Source: Phaeodactylibacter sp. (GTDB lineage Bacteria; Bacteroidota; Bacteroidia; Chitinophagales; Saprospiraceae). From it: 64,000 nt of DNA. The translations under genes were made by a program, and so were the position numbers. The notes beneath the pieces were generated by a model that saw nothing but the letters and a program-made list of their open reading frames with translations, was not told the origin of the DNA and searched no databases. Positions within the stretch are counted from its first letter, which is position 1; the number at the start of each line of letters is the position of its first letter. Shown in pieces: positions 18,205 through 26,680 of the stretch. The stretch is taken from assembly GCA_024102975.1 (NCBI GenBank), contig JAGFJD010000060.1, positions 1 to 64,000 on the forward strand. Reading direction: 5' to 3'.

Positions 18205-18262
18205 GGTGACCTTTACACATTTACCCATTTACACCTTTACACTTAACCCCATTTACACATCT
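18205..18262. repeat. Low-complexity TTTACAC repeat
   Basis: Imperfect tandem units of TTTACACA/TTTACCCA lie between the carboxypeptidase and the serine protease gene. No coding or hairpin potential is visible. Confidence 0.7.
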
Positions 18263-18311
18263 CCTTCTCCTCCCCCCATTTGTCTCCAACCGGGCATAAC
18301 AGGAAACTCAT

Positions 18312-18342
18312 TTGCCCGGACACCTATTATGCCCTAAATTTG
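18312..18342 (+). promoter_or_regulatory. Promoter of the secreted serine protease
   Basis: TTG at 18312-18314 and TAAATTTG at 18335-18342 are separated by 20 bp, an exact match to the Bacteroidota -33/-7 promoter. The -7 box lies 22 bp before the start codon at 18365, giving a short leader. Confidence 0.65.
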
Positions 18343-18364
18343 GAACCAGCACACAAAAGCTGCA

Positions 18365-21300
18365 ATGAAACGCCTATTCATCAGCATTTCAGGATTATTG
18401 TTCCTGCTGGCGCCAGCCGCAGCGCAATACCCGGGCAACGGCATTGCCCCTACCACCGTGCCTTTGTCGGAGGTAGAGAAGGTATCCCTGGGCCCGGTGG
18501 ATAATGAGGCGTTGCGGCGGGAAGAGATTCAAAGCAGGGTTCCCGGGCGGGCACCCCACTTTGCCAGGCCTTTAGAAGTGGATATTACGCCCCGGGGCCG
18601 CGGCCTTTGGGAGCAGCTGCCGGACGGCGCTGAGGTATGGCGTTTGAGGATATGCTCCCCCACCGCCCACTCCCTCAATTTCGGTTTCCTGGAATATTAC
18701 ATGCCGCCCGGCGGCCGCCTCCTGATATACGGCCCTGCCCGGGGCCGGGTGCTGGGGCCCTTCACCGCTGCGGATAACGAAAACCATTATCAGTTATGGA
18801 CGCCGATCCTGCCGGGCGACGAGGCGGTCCTTGAAGTGCAGCTGCCTCCCGGCCAACGCCAGGCCCTGCGCCTGCGCCTGGCCACCGTCAACCACGATTT
18901 CCTGGGGTTCCACAAGGTGCTCTCCGGCGCCTGCAACCTCGACGTGGCCTGCGGCGCAGCCGACGGCTGGCCCATCGTTGAATCTTACCGGGACGAAATC
19001 CGGTCGGTGGCCGTTTACGGGCTGGGAGGCAGTTCCTTCTGCACCGGCTTTCTGATCAACAACACCCGCAATGACTGCACGCCCTACTTTATGACTGCCA
19101 ACCACTGCGAGATCAACGCCTCCAATGCGCCGTCGGTGGTGGTTTACTGGAACTACCAGAACAGCTACTGCCGGCAACCCGGCTCGACGGCCAGCGGCAA
19201 CCCGGGCGACGGCCAGCTCAGCAATTTCAATACCGGCGCCATTTTTCGGGCGGGCTATGCCCCCACCGATTTCACCCTGCTTGAACTCGACGACCCCCTG
19301 CCTGCCAATTCCCAGGCCTTCTTTTCCGGCTGGAGCCGCGAAGCCACGCCCCCGCAGGACACCCTGGCCTGCATCCATCATCCGGACGGACGGGAAAAAC
19401 GGATCAGCTTTTCCTTTTCCGACGCCTACCCGGGTACCTGGGGCGGCGGCAGCGCTAATGTCCCGGGCGGCAACCACCTGATCGTCCCCTATTGGGATAT
19501 TGGTTCCACCGAATCGGGTTCCTCCGGCGCGCCCCTGCTCGACCGCCAGCGGCGGGCAGTGGGGCAACTGCGGGGCGGCGCCGCCAGCTGCAACAACAAC
19601 CAATACGACGCCTTCGGGTGGCTTCGGCACTCCTGGACCGGCGGCGGCACACCCGCCACCCGCCTCCGGGATTGGCTGGACCCCGGCAATACCAACCTGA
19701 TGTACCTGGACGGGCGCCGGATCGCCAACTGCAACCCCAGCGTTTTCCTCGCCGACAACCACCAGGAGAGCTGTATTCCCGGCAGCGCCAGTTATGTAGT
19801 GGAAGTGGGGGACAACTTCTCCGGGCCGGCAACGCTTAGTGCCGCCGGCCTGCCTGCCGGCGTCAGCGCAACCTTCAGCCCCAATCCGGCCGGCCCCGGA
19901 ACGGAATCGAACCTCACCCTGAATATCTATAATGCCTCCTTATCCAACGGCACTTACAACTTCACCATCCAGGCAGAGGACAACTACAGCTCCGCAGAGG
20001 CGGGCGCTACCCTGACACTGATCGACCAGCCACCGCCGATGCTCTCCGTCATTGCGCCGGCCCCGGGAACGGCCGTGCTCAACTTGTCGCCCGCATTTCA
20101 ATGGTCGGGCCATCCCCTGGCAGAAACGTACGAGCTGCAGGTCGCCGAAACTATCGGCTTCAGCAATATCGCCGGTTCTGTTTCGGGCCTGACAGCACCT
20201 TATTTCCAGGGCATTATTCTGGCTGCCTCAACAACCTATTACGTCCGGGTGCGGGGCCGAAACACCTGCGGGGCCGGCCCGTGGACGGCGCCTTCCGGGT
20301 TCACCACCGCCCCCTCCCTCTGCCAGAACGCATCCTACCAGGGCCCGCCTCAACCTATTTCTCCCCAGGGCAGTTCTTTTGCCATCGCCAAGATCAGAAT
20401 AGAGGAGGCGGGCGCCGTAGCAGGCCTCGCCCTGCGCAACATCGATATTGCCCATTCCTTTACCGGCGACTTATCCGCCACCCTGCAGTCGCCTTCGGGC
20501 ACCGTCATCGACCTGTTCCACCGGCCGGGTATTCCGGGATCCTTCTACGGCTGCCCGGGCGCCAACCTGGCCCTTGGTTTTGCCGACGACGCCTCCCTCA
20601 CTCCGGAAGACCTGGAAGCCACCTGCGGGAACTATCCGGCAATCGCGGGAACGTTTCAGCCTATCGACGCCCTGTCGGCCCTGATCGGAGAACCGGCAGA
20701 AGGCGAGTGGAAGCTGACCGTCATCGACCACTTCGACCAGGATGGCGGCCAGGTCAATGGCTGGGAACTGGAATTGTGCGCCACTCCGCCCGATGTGGCC
20801 GAGCTGTTCCCCCTCCAAACGGCAAATATCGCCTGCCTGGGCGAACCGTATACTATGGATTTTTTTATCGGCAGTGGGTTTCCCGGACCGGTCACCCTGC
20901 ACGTGATCGGCGCGCCGCCGGGCAGCGTTTCGAGCTTCAGCAGCAACCCGGCGGCACCCGGCACCCTCGTCACCCTGACGATCGACAGCCTGTCGCAAAC
21001 CGGCAACTTCCCGCTCATCATCACCGCCGCCCACGGAACCGCTTCTCACTTCATACAGTGCGAGTTGCAGGCCAGGAGCCTTGCTCCTACCCCAACCCTG
21101 CTCTTTCCGGAGGACGAATCTTTTGTCTTTAATGAATATCCCACTTTCAGCTGGGGGCCGGTTGCCGAAGCCGACACCTTTCTGCTGCAGATCGCCACTG
21201 ACCGCTTTTTCCAGTACATCGTCCGGTCGGCCCGGACCGCCGCCACCTCCTATACCCTGGAAAGCCCGCTGGGCGAGGGCGAATACTTCTGGCGGGTATC

Positions 21301-21631
21301 CTCGATCAATGCCTGCGGCGTCACGGGGAGCGACAAGGCCTTCAACTTTGTACTGCAGGGCAGCGCCGTCGGCAGCCGGTCGCCGGCTTTCGGGCAGGAG
21401 TGGCAGCTGTTTCCCAACCCGACGGACGGGCTGCTGCGCATCCGGTGGGCTGGAGAGGCGCCGGCGGAAAGGACGATGGTAGAGTTTTTTACGATTGATG
21501 GGCGGCCGCTGCTGCGCGAGGGTTTTTACGGTAGCCTGGAATTGTCGCTGCGGGGGTGGCCGGCGGGGCTGTATCTGGTGGTGTTGAGAAACAGCCGGGG
21601 CGTTGCGGTAAGGCGAGTGGTGGTGCGGTGA
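18365..21631 (+). CDS. Secreted trypsin-like serine protease with P-domain and T9SS sorting domain
   Basis: 1088 residues. Signal peptide at 1-21 (MKRLFISISGLLFLLAPAAA). The protease core has the lysyl-endopeptidase-like S1 pattern: MTANHC (His near 246), DFTLLEL (Asp near 302) and GSSGAPL (Ser near 386), with several cysteines. Beta-sandwich segments follow, then a proprotein-convertase P/Homo B domain at about 655-820 (DIAHSFTGDLSATLQSPSGT, LTVIDHFDQDGGQVNGWEL), another fibronectin-like segment, and a C-terminal T9SS sorting domain with FPNPTDGLLRIRW. It should be exported through the type IX system and attached to the surface or released. Substrate preference for lysine is inferred from the family only. 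Confidence 0.93.
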   Translation: MKRLFISISGLLFLLAPAAAQYPGNGIAPTTVPLSEVEKVSLGPVDNEALRREEIQSRVPGRAPHFARPLEVDITPRGRGLWEQLPDGAEVWRLRICSPTAHSLNFGFLEYYMPPGGRLLIYGPARGRVLGPFTAADNENHYQLWTPILPGDEAVLEVQLPPGQRQALRLRLATVNHDFLGFHKVLSGACNLDVACGAADGWPIVESYRDEIRSVAVYGLGGSSFCTGFLINNTRNDCTPYFMTANHCEINASNAPSVVVYWNYQNSYCRQPGSTASGNPGDGQLSNFNTGAIFRAGYAPTDFTLLELDDPLPANSQAFFSGWSREATPPQDTLACIHHPDGREKRISFSFSDAYPGTWGGGSANVPGGNHLIVPYWDIGSTESGSSGAPLLDRQRRAVGQLRGGAASCNNNQYDAFGWLRHSWTGGGTPATRLRDWLDPGNTNLMYLDGRRIANCNPSVFLADNHQESCIPGSASYVVEVGDNFSGPATLSAAGLPAGVSATFSPNPAGPGTESNLTLNIYNASLSNGTYNFTIQAEDNYSSAEAGATLTLIDQPPPMLSVIAPAPGTAVLNLSPAFQWSGHPLAETYELQVAETIGFSNIAGSVSGLTAPYFQGIILAASTTYYVRVRGRNTCGAGPWTAPSGFTTAPSLCQNASYQGPPQPISPQGSSFAIAKIRIEEAGAVAGLALRNIDIAHSFTGDLSATLQSPSGTVIDLFHRPGIPGSFYGCPGANLALGFADDASLTPEDLEATCGNYPAIAGTFQPIDALSALIGEPAEGEWKLTVIDHFDQDGGQVNGWELELCATPPDVAELFPLQTANIACLGEPYTMDFFIGSGFPGPVTLHVIGAPPGSVSSFSSNPAAPGTLVTLTIDSLSQTGNFPLIITAAHGTASHFIQCELQARSLAPTPTLLFPEDESFVFNEYPTFSWGPVAEADTFLLQIATDRFFQYIVRSARTAATSYTLESPLGEGEYFWRVSSINACGVTGSDKAFNFVLQGSAVGSRSPAFGQEWQLFPNPTDGLLRIRWAGEAPAERTMVEFFTIDGRPLLREGFYGSLELSLRGWPAGLYLVVLRNSRGVAVRRVVVR

Positions 21632-21670
21632 GATTTATTATTGGCTATAACTCATCAAAAAGAATAGTTG

Positions 21671-21730
21671 TGGCCAAAATTGATTTCTATTTTGGCCATA
21701 AGTTGATTTTTATTAATTTTATGGCCAAAA
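21671..21730. promoter_or_regulatory. Three TGGCCAAAA half-sites before the DUF234 ATPase
   Basis: TGGCCAAAA at 21671-21679, its reverse complement TTTTGGCCA at 21690-21698 (together an inverted repeat with a 10-base spacer) and a third direct copy at 21722-21730. The last copy is 8 bp before the start codon. The AT-rich island sits directly in front of the gene, so it looks like an operator. A tiny frame MAKTNE ends in an ATGA overlap with the start codon at 21738. Confidence 0.6.
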
Positions 21731-21737
21731 CAAACGA

Positions 21738-23156
21738 ATGAATCCTTTAATCGGCAGAAAGAAAGAACTGGAAAAGCTTAGATCGCATTTACAATCCCGC
21801 AAGTCGGAGTTTGTAGCCGTTTACGGGCGGCGGCGAGTGGGAAAAACATTTTTGGTCAGGAAAGCCTATGACAATGACTTTGCTTTTCAATTGACTGGCC
21901 TGGCTAATGTTTCTATGAGGCAGCAATTGAGCCAGTTTCATGCCGCTCTGGCGAAATATGCACCGGATGAGAACTGGGTGCCTGAGCCAGCACCGGATTG
22001 GTTTGTCGCCTTTCGCCAGTTGATCGGGTTGTTAGAGAAGCTGCCGGAGGATGGCAAAAAGGTGGTCTTTCTGGACGAACTGCCGTGGCTGGACACAAAG
22101 AATTCCAAATTTCTTACCGGCCTGGAGCATTTTTGGAACAGTTGGGCCAGCGCACGAGATGATATAGTGCTTATCGTTTGCGGGTCAGCTGCTTCGTGGA
22201 TGCTCAATCATTTGATTAAGAACAAGGGAGGCTTGCACAACCGCATAACGGATCGCATTAAACTGGACCCTTTTTCCCTGGCAGAAACGGAGGAATTCCT
22301 CCGGGAAAAAGACGCGGTTTACAATCGTTACCAAACCCTGCTCTTGTACATGGTTTTCGGCGGCATTCCATTCTACCTGGATTTGATACAACCCGGTAAA
22401 AGCGCTATGCAAAACATCAATGACCTGTGCTTTGAACGAAATGCGCCTTTCCGGATTGAGTACGAAAACCTCTACGCTTCTCTGTTTAAAAAACATGAGC
22501 GGCATGTGGCAGTTATTGAAGCGTTGGCCACGAAAGGGAAGGGATTATCCCGGGCCGAAATCATCCAACGCTCGAAAATTCCCGGCGGCGGCGGCCTTAC
22601 CCGGATATTGAAAGAACTGGAGGAAAGCAACTTTATCCGGCGGTATAAAGCTTTCGGGAAGAAAGAGCGGGAAAGCCTTTATCAACTCGTAGATTTTTAT
22701 TCTTTGTTCTACCTGAGGTTCATAAAAAAGACCGACGAGGACGACGAAAACTTTTGGATCAACTCCCTGGAAACTCCTGCATTTTATGCCTGGGCAGGTT
22801 ATGCTTTTGAAGTGGCCTGCCTGCACCATCTGCTTCAGATAAAAAAGGCACTGGGCATCAGCGGCGTGCAAACTTCCGTGTCGGCCTGGCATTCGCAGGA
22901 AGCGCAAATCGATCTTTTGATCGACCGGAAAGACCAGGTCATCAATGTTTGCGAAATGAAATTTTCCATCAGCCCCTTTGTCATCGACAAAAAATATTCC
23001 GAGAGCCTTCGGAACAAGCTGGGTTATTTCCGGCAGGCCACCGGCACGAGGAAGGCGCTGTTCCTGACAGTGATCACGACGTATGGCCTGGAGAGGAACA
23101 AGTATAGCGGGCTGGTGCAGAACAGCCTTGAGATGGAGGTGTTGTTTGAAGATTAG
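21738..23156 (+). CDS. ATPase of the archaeal ATPase/DUF234 family
   Basis: 472 residues. Walker A GRRRVGKT at 30-37, Walker B VVFLDE at 109-114 and sensor-like VCGSAASWM near 155 identify the archaeal-ATPase (AAA) domain. A winged-helix-like linker (LSRAEIIQRS, GGLTRILKELEESNFI) follows near 270-300, then the DUF234 domain, in which AQIDLLIDR...VCEMKFS gives a D...ExK nuclease-like signature near 385-405. Function in the cell is unknown; members are multicopy and patchy. It is convergent with its paralog at 23271-24695, only 114 bp apart. The half-site triplet upstream suggests autoregulation. Confidence 0.9.
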   Translation: MNPLIGRKKELEKLRSHLQSRKSEFVAVYGRRRVGKTFLVRKAYDNDFAFQLTGLANVSMRQQLSQFHAALAKYAPDENWVPEPAPDWFVAFRQLIGLLEKLPEDGKKVVFLDELPWLDTKNSKFLTGLEHFWNSWASARDDIVLIVCGSAASWMLNHLIKNKGGLHNRITDRIKLDPFSLAETEEFLREKDAVYNRYQTLLLYMVFGGIPFYLDLIQPGKSAMQNINDLCFERNAPFRIEYENLYASLFKKHERHVAVIEALATKGKGLSRAEIIQRSKIPGGGGLTRILKELEESNFIRRYKAFGKKERESLYQLVDFYSLFYLRFIKKTDEDDENFWINSLETPAFYAWAGYAFEVACLHHLLQIKKALGISGVQTSVSAWHSQEAQIDLLIDRKDQVINVCEMKFSISPFVIDKKYSESLRNKLGYFRQATGTRKALFLTVITTYGLERNKYSGLVQNSLEMEVLFED

Positions 23157-23270
23157 ACAGGATTCTAAGATTTGCAAGATTAACAGGACAGCGGCATTTC
23201 CTCACGGAAATTTTTAGAATAAAGTCTATTGATTGAGCGCTTATTTGGATAGTGACAGAAGCTATGTTCT

Positions 23271-24695
23271 TCAGAACAACTCATCCATCGTAATCACATT
23301 ATCGACCAGGCCCAGGCTATGCTTATTTGGGAGCAAGCCAAACGTGGTAACCAATACCAGGAATAGCTGTTTCCTGGACCTGGCCGCCTCCCGGAAAATG
23401 CTGCGTTTTTTCCTCAGTTTATCTGCCTCTTCTTTGGACAGGGAAAATTCATCGTTGTAAAATTTTATCTCGCAGATGGATACGGCGTTGTCCATCCGGT
23501 CAATCAGCAGGTCAATTTGAATGCCTTCGCGATCCTCCGTTGCTTTTGCCAAAAAACTACAGTGGCGTGTGTGCATGCCGGATATGCCAAGCGCTGTTTT
23601 TATTTTGCCGATATGCTGCAGGCAGATATTTTCGTAGGCATAACCGCTCCAGGACTTCCAAGATTGTGTTTGGCTCAAACTCTGCCAATTCCCGGCTTCA
23701 TTTTTTGGCATGTCCTTCAGGTATTTGAGGTAAAAAAGCGAGTAATTATCTGTCAGCCGGTAAAGCATGTCTTTTTTCTTCTTGTTGAAAGGGGCATAGG
23801 ATGTGATGAAACCGGACTGTTCCAATTCTTTTAAAATATCCGTAACCCCTCCGCCGTCGCTCAGCTTGGTAGCGGTTAAAATCTCTGCCCTGCTCAGTCC
23901 TTTCCAGGTTGAAGCTAAAGCACGTACAATGATTTCATATCGTTCGGGATTGGCAAATAAAGAACTATACAGGTTATCAAACTCTGTTCGCAATAAACCC
24001 TGAGGGTGGAAACATATTTCATTTATGTTCTGAACGGCAGTTCGACCTCCTTCTACCTGGTCTAAGTAATGAGGGATGCCTCCCATGGTTATATAGAGCT
24101 GCAAAATCTGGTATCTGTCAAAGGAAATGTTTCTCGACCGGAAGTAGGCCTCCGTCTCTGATAGAGCAAAAGGTTGCAACAATATTTTCCGCGTTACCCG
24201 GTTGTGCAACCCGCCTTTGTTGTTGATGATTTTTTTTATCATCCACGCCGTTGCAGAACCGCAGATCACCACAATGATGTTTGACTTTGACGCATAACTG
24301 TTCCAGAAATAACTAAACCCGGTAAGGAAGTCAGACTTTGCTGTAGCTGCCCAGGGAAGCTCATCAATAAATACGACCTTCCTTTTATTTTCTTTTTCAG
24401 AAGATTCCAGAAATTCTTTCAATTCGTGAAAAGCGGCCAGCCAGTCCTTCGGAGTTCTTTCAACGGGGCCTTTCTGTCCTTTGGCTTCTTTCAGGCTGTA
24501 GGTAAAATTTCGCAATTGTTGTTCCATGTTGCCATCCTTCAACCCGACCATTTCAAAATCAATCTGCCCTCCAAAAAAAGACCGGATCAAATAGGTTTTC
24601 CCAACCCGCCTCCTGCCGATAACAGCCACCAGCTCCGGCTTTTCGGATGCAAGGGCTTTTTTTAGAATATCTGTTTCTTTTAACCTGCCAATCAT
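23271..24695 (-). CDS. ATPase of the archaeal ATPase/DUF234 family (paralog)
   Basis: 474 residues, clearly the same family as 21738: start MIGRLKETDILKKAL, Walker A GRRRVGKT at 27-34, Walker B VVFIDE at 107-112, winged-helix region (LSRAEILTATK, GGVTDILKELEQSGFI) and a DUF234 tail with IQIDLLIDR...ICEIKFY carrying D...ExK. The two differ at many positions, so they are old duplicates or separate acquisitions and not a recent copy. They converge tail to tail. Its promoter has three copies of a different half-site (TGCGGAAT). Possible roles include defence, toxin-like or addiction functions; none is shown by the sequence. Confidence 0.9.
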   Translation of the reverse strand: MIGRLKETDILKKALASEKPELVAVIGRRRVGKTYLIRSFFGGQIDFEMVGLKDGNMEQQLRNFTYSLKEAKGQKGPVERTPKDWLAAFHELKEFLESSEKENKRKVVFIDELPWAATAKSDFLTGFSYFWNSYASKSNIIVVICGSATAWMIKKIINNKGGLHNRVTRKILLQPFALSETEAYFRSRNISFDRYQILQLYITMGGIPHYLDQVEGGRTAVQNINEICFHPQGLLRTEFDNLYSSLFANPERYEIIVRALASTWKGLSRAEILTATKLSDGGGVTDILKELEQSGFITSYAPFNKKKKDMLYRLTDNYSLFYLKYLKDMPKNEAGNWQSLSQTQSWKSWSGYAYENICLQHIGKIKTALGISGMHTRHCSFLAKATEDREGIQIDLLIDRMDNAVSICEIKFYNDEFSLSKEEADKLRKKRSIFREAARSRKQLFLVLVTTFGLLPNKHSLGLVDNVITMDELF

Positions 24696-24712
24696 GTTTT
24701 TTGCTTATAAAC

Positions 24713-24797
24713 TGCGGAATGTGCGTAATTTACACAGATTCCGCAATATATAATAATATTTTTCGCGGAAAGCTTGTACCAACATGTACATTCCGCA
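24713..24797. promoter_or_regulatory. Three TGCGGAAT half-sites before the second DUF234 ATPase
   Basis: TGCGGAAT at 24713-24720, with reverse complements ATTCCGCA at 24738-24745 and 24790-24797, plus a weaker CGCGGAA at 24764. The first pair forms an inverted repeat over the presumed promoter. Arms extend with matching TTATAA and ACAT sequence on the outer pair. The arrangement mirrors that of the TGGCCAAAA sites before the paralog. Confidence 0.6.
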
Positions 24798-24854
24798 GCT
24801 TATAGCGGCTATCAAGCAAAGCAACAGTAGAAAAATCTCCAACTAAGCAGTGAT

Positions 24855-24907
24855 TATACTGGCGAACGCGTGGTTTTGTCAGGAGCAAAACCAGCGATGC
24901 CAGTATA
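24855..24907. repeat. Hairpin 1 of array
   Basis: Outer arms TATACTGGC and GCCAGTATA and inner arms GGTTTTG and CAAAACC form a nested, interrupted stem with a 7-base loop. Confidence 0.75.
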
Positions 24908-24958
24908 TACTGACCCGGCGGGTTTTGTAGCCGACAAAACCTGCCGTGCGTCAGTATA
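24905..24958. repeat. Hairpin 2 of array
   Basis: Outer arms TATACTGAC and GTCAGTATA and inner arms GGTTTTGT and ACAAAACC repeat the design of hairpin 1. It shares TATA with the end of hairpin 1. Confidence 0.75.
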
Positions 24959-24973
24959 AAAAATAAAGAGTCG

Positions 24974-25031
24974 ATGCTTTAGCACGAAGGCTGACAGACT
25001 CATCATGGCAAAGGCCTTCGAGCTAAAGCAT
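24974..25031. repeat. Hairpin 3 of array
   Basis: Arms 24974-24991 and 25014-25031 pair at 17 of 18 positions (ATGCTTTAGC-a-CGAAGGC) around a 22-base loop. Confidence 0.8.
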
Positions 25032-25101
25032 TGACGTCGAACTTATTTTTTAAATGTTCCTAACCTTCCAGGCCTACCACCATCTCACAGTTAAATTTTC
25101 T

Positions 25102-25109
25102 TACTTTTG
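25102..25109 (+). promoter_or_regulatory. Candidate fumarylacetoacetase -7 element
   Basis: TACTTTTG matches TAnnTTTG and lies 17 bp before the start codon. A TTG at -33 is not evident. Confidence 0.45.
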
Positions 25110-25126
25110 CTCCAAAACCAAACCGC

Positions 25127-26398
25127 ATGAACCGAGCGAGCGACCCTAACCTGAAATCCTGGGTGGAAGTACCCCCGGGCAGCGATTTCCCCATACAAAA
25201 CCTCCCTTTCGGCGTTTTTAAGACACCCGGCCTCACCCCCCGCCTTTGCACGGCCATCGGCGATTACGTGGCCGACCTGCAGGTGCTGGCCGAACACGGC
25301 TTCTTCGACGACCTCAGCATCGATACCCGCGTTTTTGCCCGGCCCTTCCTCAACGACTTCATCGCCCTGGGCAAGGCCAAAACCGGTGCCGTGCGCAGCC
25401 GCCTCTCCGAAATCCTCGACGACAACCTTGAAGACTGGGACGCCAGCCAGCTGGCGGATTATTTCCTGCACAAGCAAAGCGAGGTGCAAATGCTTTTGCC
25501 GGTCCGGGTAGGCGATTATACCGACTTTTACTCCAGCCGGGAACACGCCACCAACGTCGGCACGATGTTCCGCAGCAAGGAAAACGCCCTGATGCCCAAC
25601 TGGCTGCACCTGCCGGTGGGCTACCACGGGCGGGCCTCCTCCATCATCGTCTCCGGCACGCCGGTGTGCCGCCCCAAAGGGCAGCAGATGCCCGACGGCG
25701 CGGAAAAGCCCGTCTTCGGCCCCTCCCGCCTGCTCGATTTCGAACTGGAGATGGCCTTCGTCATCGGCAGGGAAACCGCACTGGGACAGTCCGTCGACAT
25801 CGCCCATGCTGAGGACTACATCTTCGGCCTGTGCCTGTTCAACGACTGGTCTGCGCGCGACATCCAGAAGTGGGAGTACGTCCCCCTCGGCCCCTTCCTG
25901 GGCAAGAGCTTCGCCTCCACCATATCCCCCTGGATCGTCACCCTCGACGCGCTGGAACCTTTCCGCACCGAAGGGCCCAAACAGAACCCCAGCCCCCTGC
26001 CCTACCTGCAAACCAAAGGGCCGGGCAGTTTCGACATCCAGCTGGAAGTAGAAATCCGCCCCGAAGCGGGAAAAGGAAAGGTAGTCTGCCAGTCCAACTT
26101 CAAATACCTGTACTGGAGCATGGCCCAGCAACTGGCTCACCATACCGTCAACGGATGCAATATCCGCGTGGGCGATATGATGGCCTCCGGCACGATCAGC
26201 GGCCCCACGCCGGATTCCTACGGCTCTATGCTGGAGCTGTCCTGGCGCGGCACCACGCCCATTGCCATGCCCGACGGCAGCGAACGCAGGTTCCTGCTCG
26301 ACGGCGACACAGTCGCCCTGCGCGGCTGGTGTGAAAAGGAAGGACTCAGGGTCGGCTTCGGAGAGGCGAACGGGAAAGTACTGCCGTCGGTTGGGTAG
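25127..26398 (+). CDS. fahA: Fumarylacetoacetase
   Basis: 423 residues, the usual length. It splits 4-fumarylacetoacetate into fumarate and acetoacetate, the last step of tyrosine and phenylalanine breakdown. The N-terminal beta domain begins WVEVPPGSDFPIQNLPFGVF. The metal and catalytic region follows with DYTDFYSSREHATNVG, LPVGYHGRASS, FELEMAFVIG and LFNDWSARDIQKWEY, which hold the Asp and Glu ligands for the divalent metal. It is a lone gene with its own promoter element; other tyrosine-degradation genes are not in the window. Downstream is the PBP4-type peptidase after a 282 bp gap. Confidence 0.96.
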   Translation: MNRASDPNLKSWVEVPPGSDFPIQNLPFGVFKTPGLTPRLCTAIGDYVADLQVLAEHGFFDDLSIDTRVFARPFLNDFIALGKAKTGAVRSRLSEILDDNLEDWDASQLADYFLHKQSEVQMLLPVRVGDYTDFYSSREHATNVGTMFRSKENALMPNWLHLPVGYHGRASSIIVSGTPVCRPKGQQMPDGAEKPVFGPSRLLDFELEMAFVIGRETALGQSVDIAHAEDYIFGLCLFNDWSARDIQKWEYVPLGPFLGKSFASTISPWIVTLDALEPFRTEGPKQNPSPLPYLQTKGPGSFDIQLEVEIRPEAGKGKVVCQSNFKYLYWSMAQQLAHHTVNGCNIRVGDMMASGTISGPTPDSYGSMLELSWRGTTPIAMPDGSERRFLLDGDTVALRGWCEKEGLRVGFGEANGKVLPSVG

Positions 26399-26399
26399 G

Positions 26400-26450
26400 T
26401 TCGTTATTCGTTGATTCGGGATTCGGGATTCGTTGATTCGTTGATTGGCT
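26400..26450. repeat. Short direct repeats ATTCGTTGATTCG
   Basis: Imperfect repeats of CGTTGATTCG and GGATTCG directly after the fumarylacetoacetase stop. No hairpin or gene is evident. Confidence 0.6.
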
Positions 26451-26680
26451 GCCTGGATGGAGCAACAGGGTTGATCCTTCGATCTTCTTGCAGCTAAAGA
26501 TATGGGGGAATCTTTACTTTACAGGGTACAGGTACGACTGCCCAGCCGGGTAAAATTGGTTGACGGAGCGCGGCTAAGGTTGGGCGGGAACCGTTTTTAT
26601 TTCAGTCAGCACATCACCGCGCATTCCCAGGTATTTCTTTATTTCAGCCATGTACTCAAGAAAAATCAACCCTCATTACA

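Larger units (their letters stand above)
24798..25126. other. Intergenic region with three consecutive hairpins
   Basis: The region between the divergent DUF234 ATPase and fumarylacetoacetase genes has no reading frame of note. Most of it is taken up by three inverted repeats described separately (24855-24907, 24905-24958, 24974-25031). The 3' end holds the fumarylacetoacetase promoter. Confidence 0.7.
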
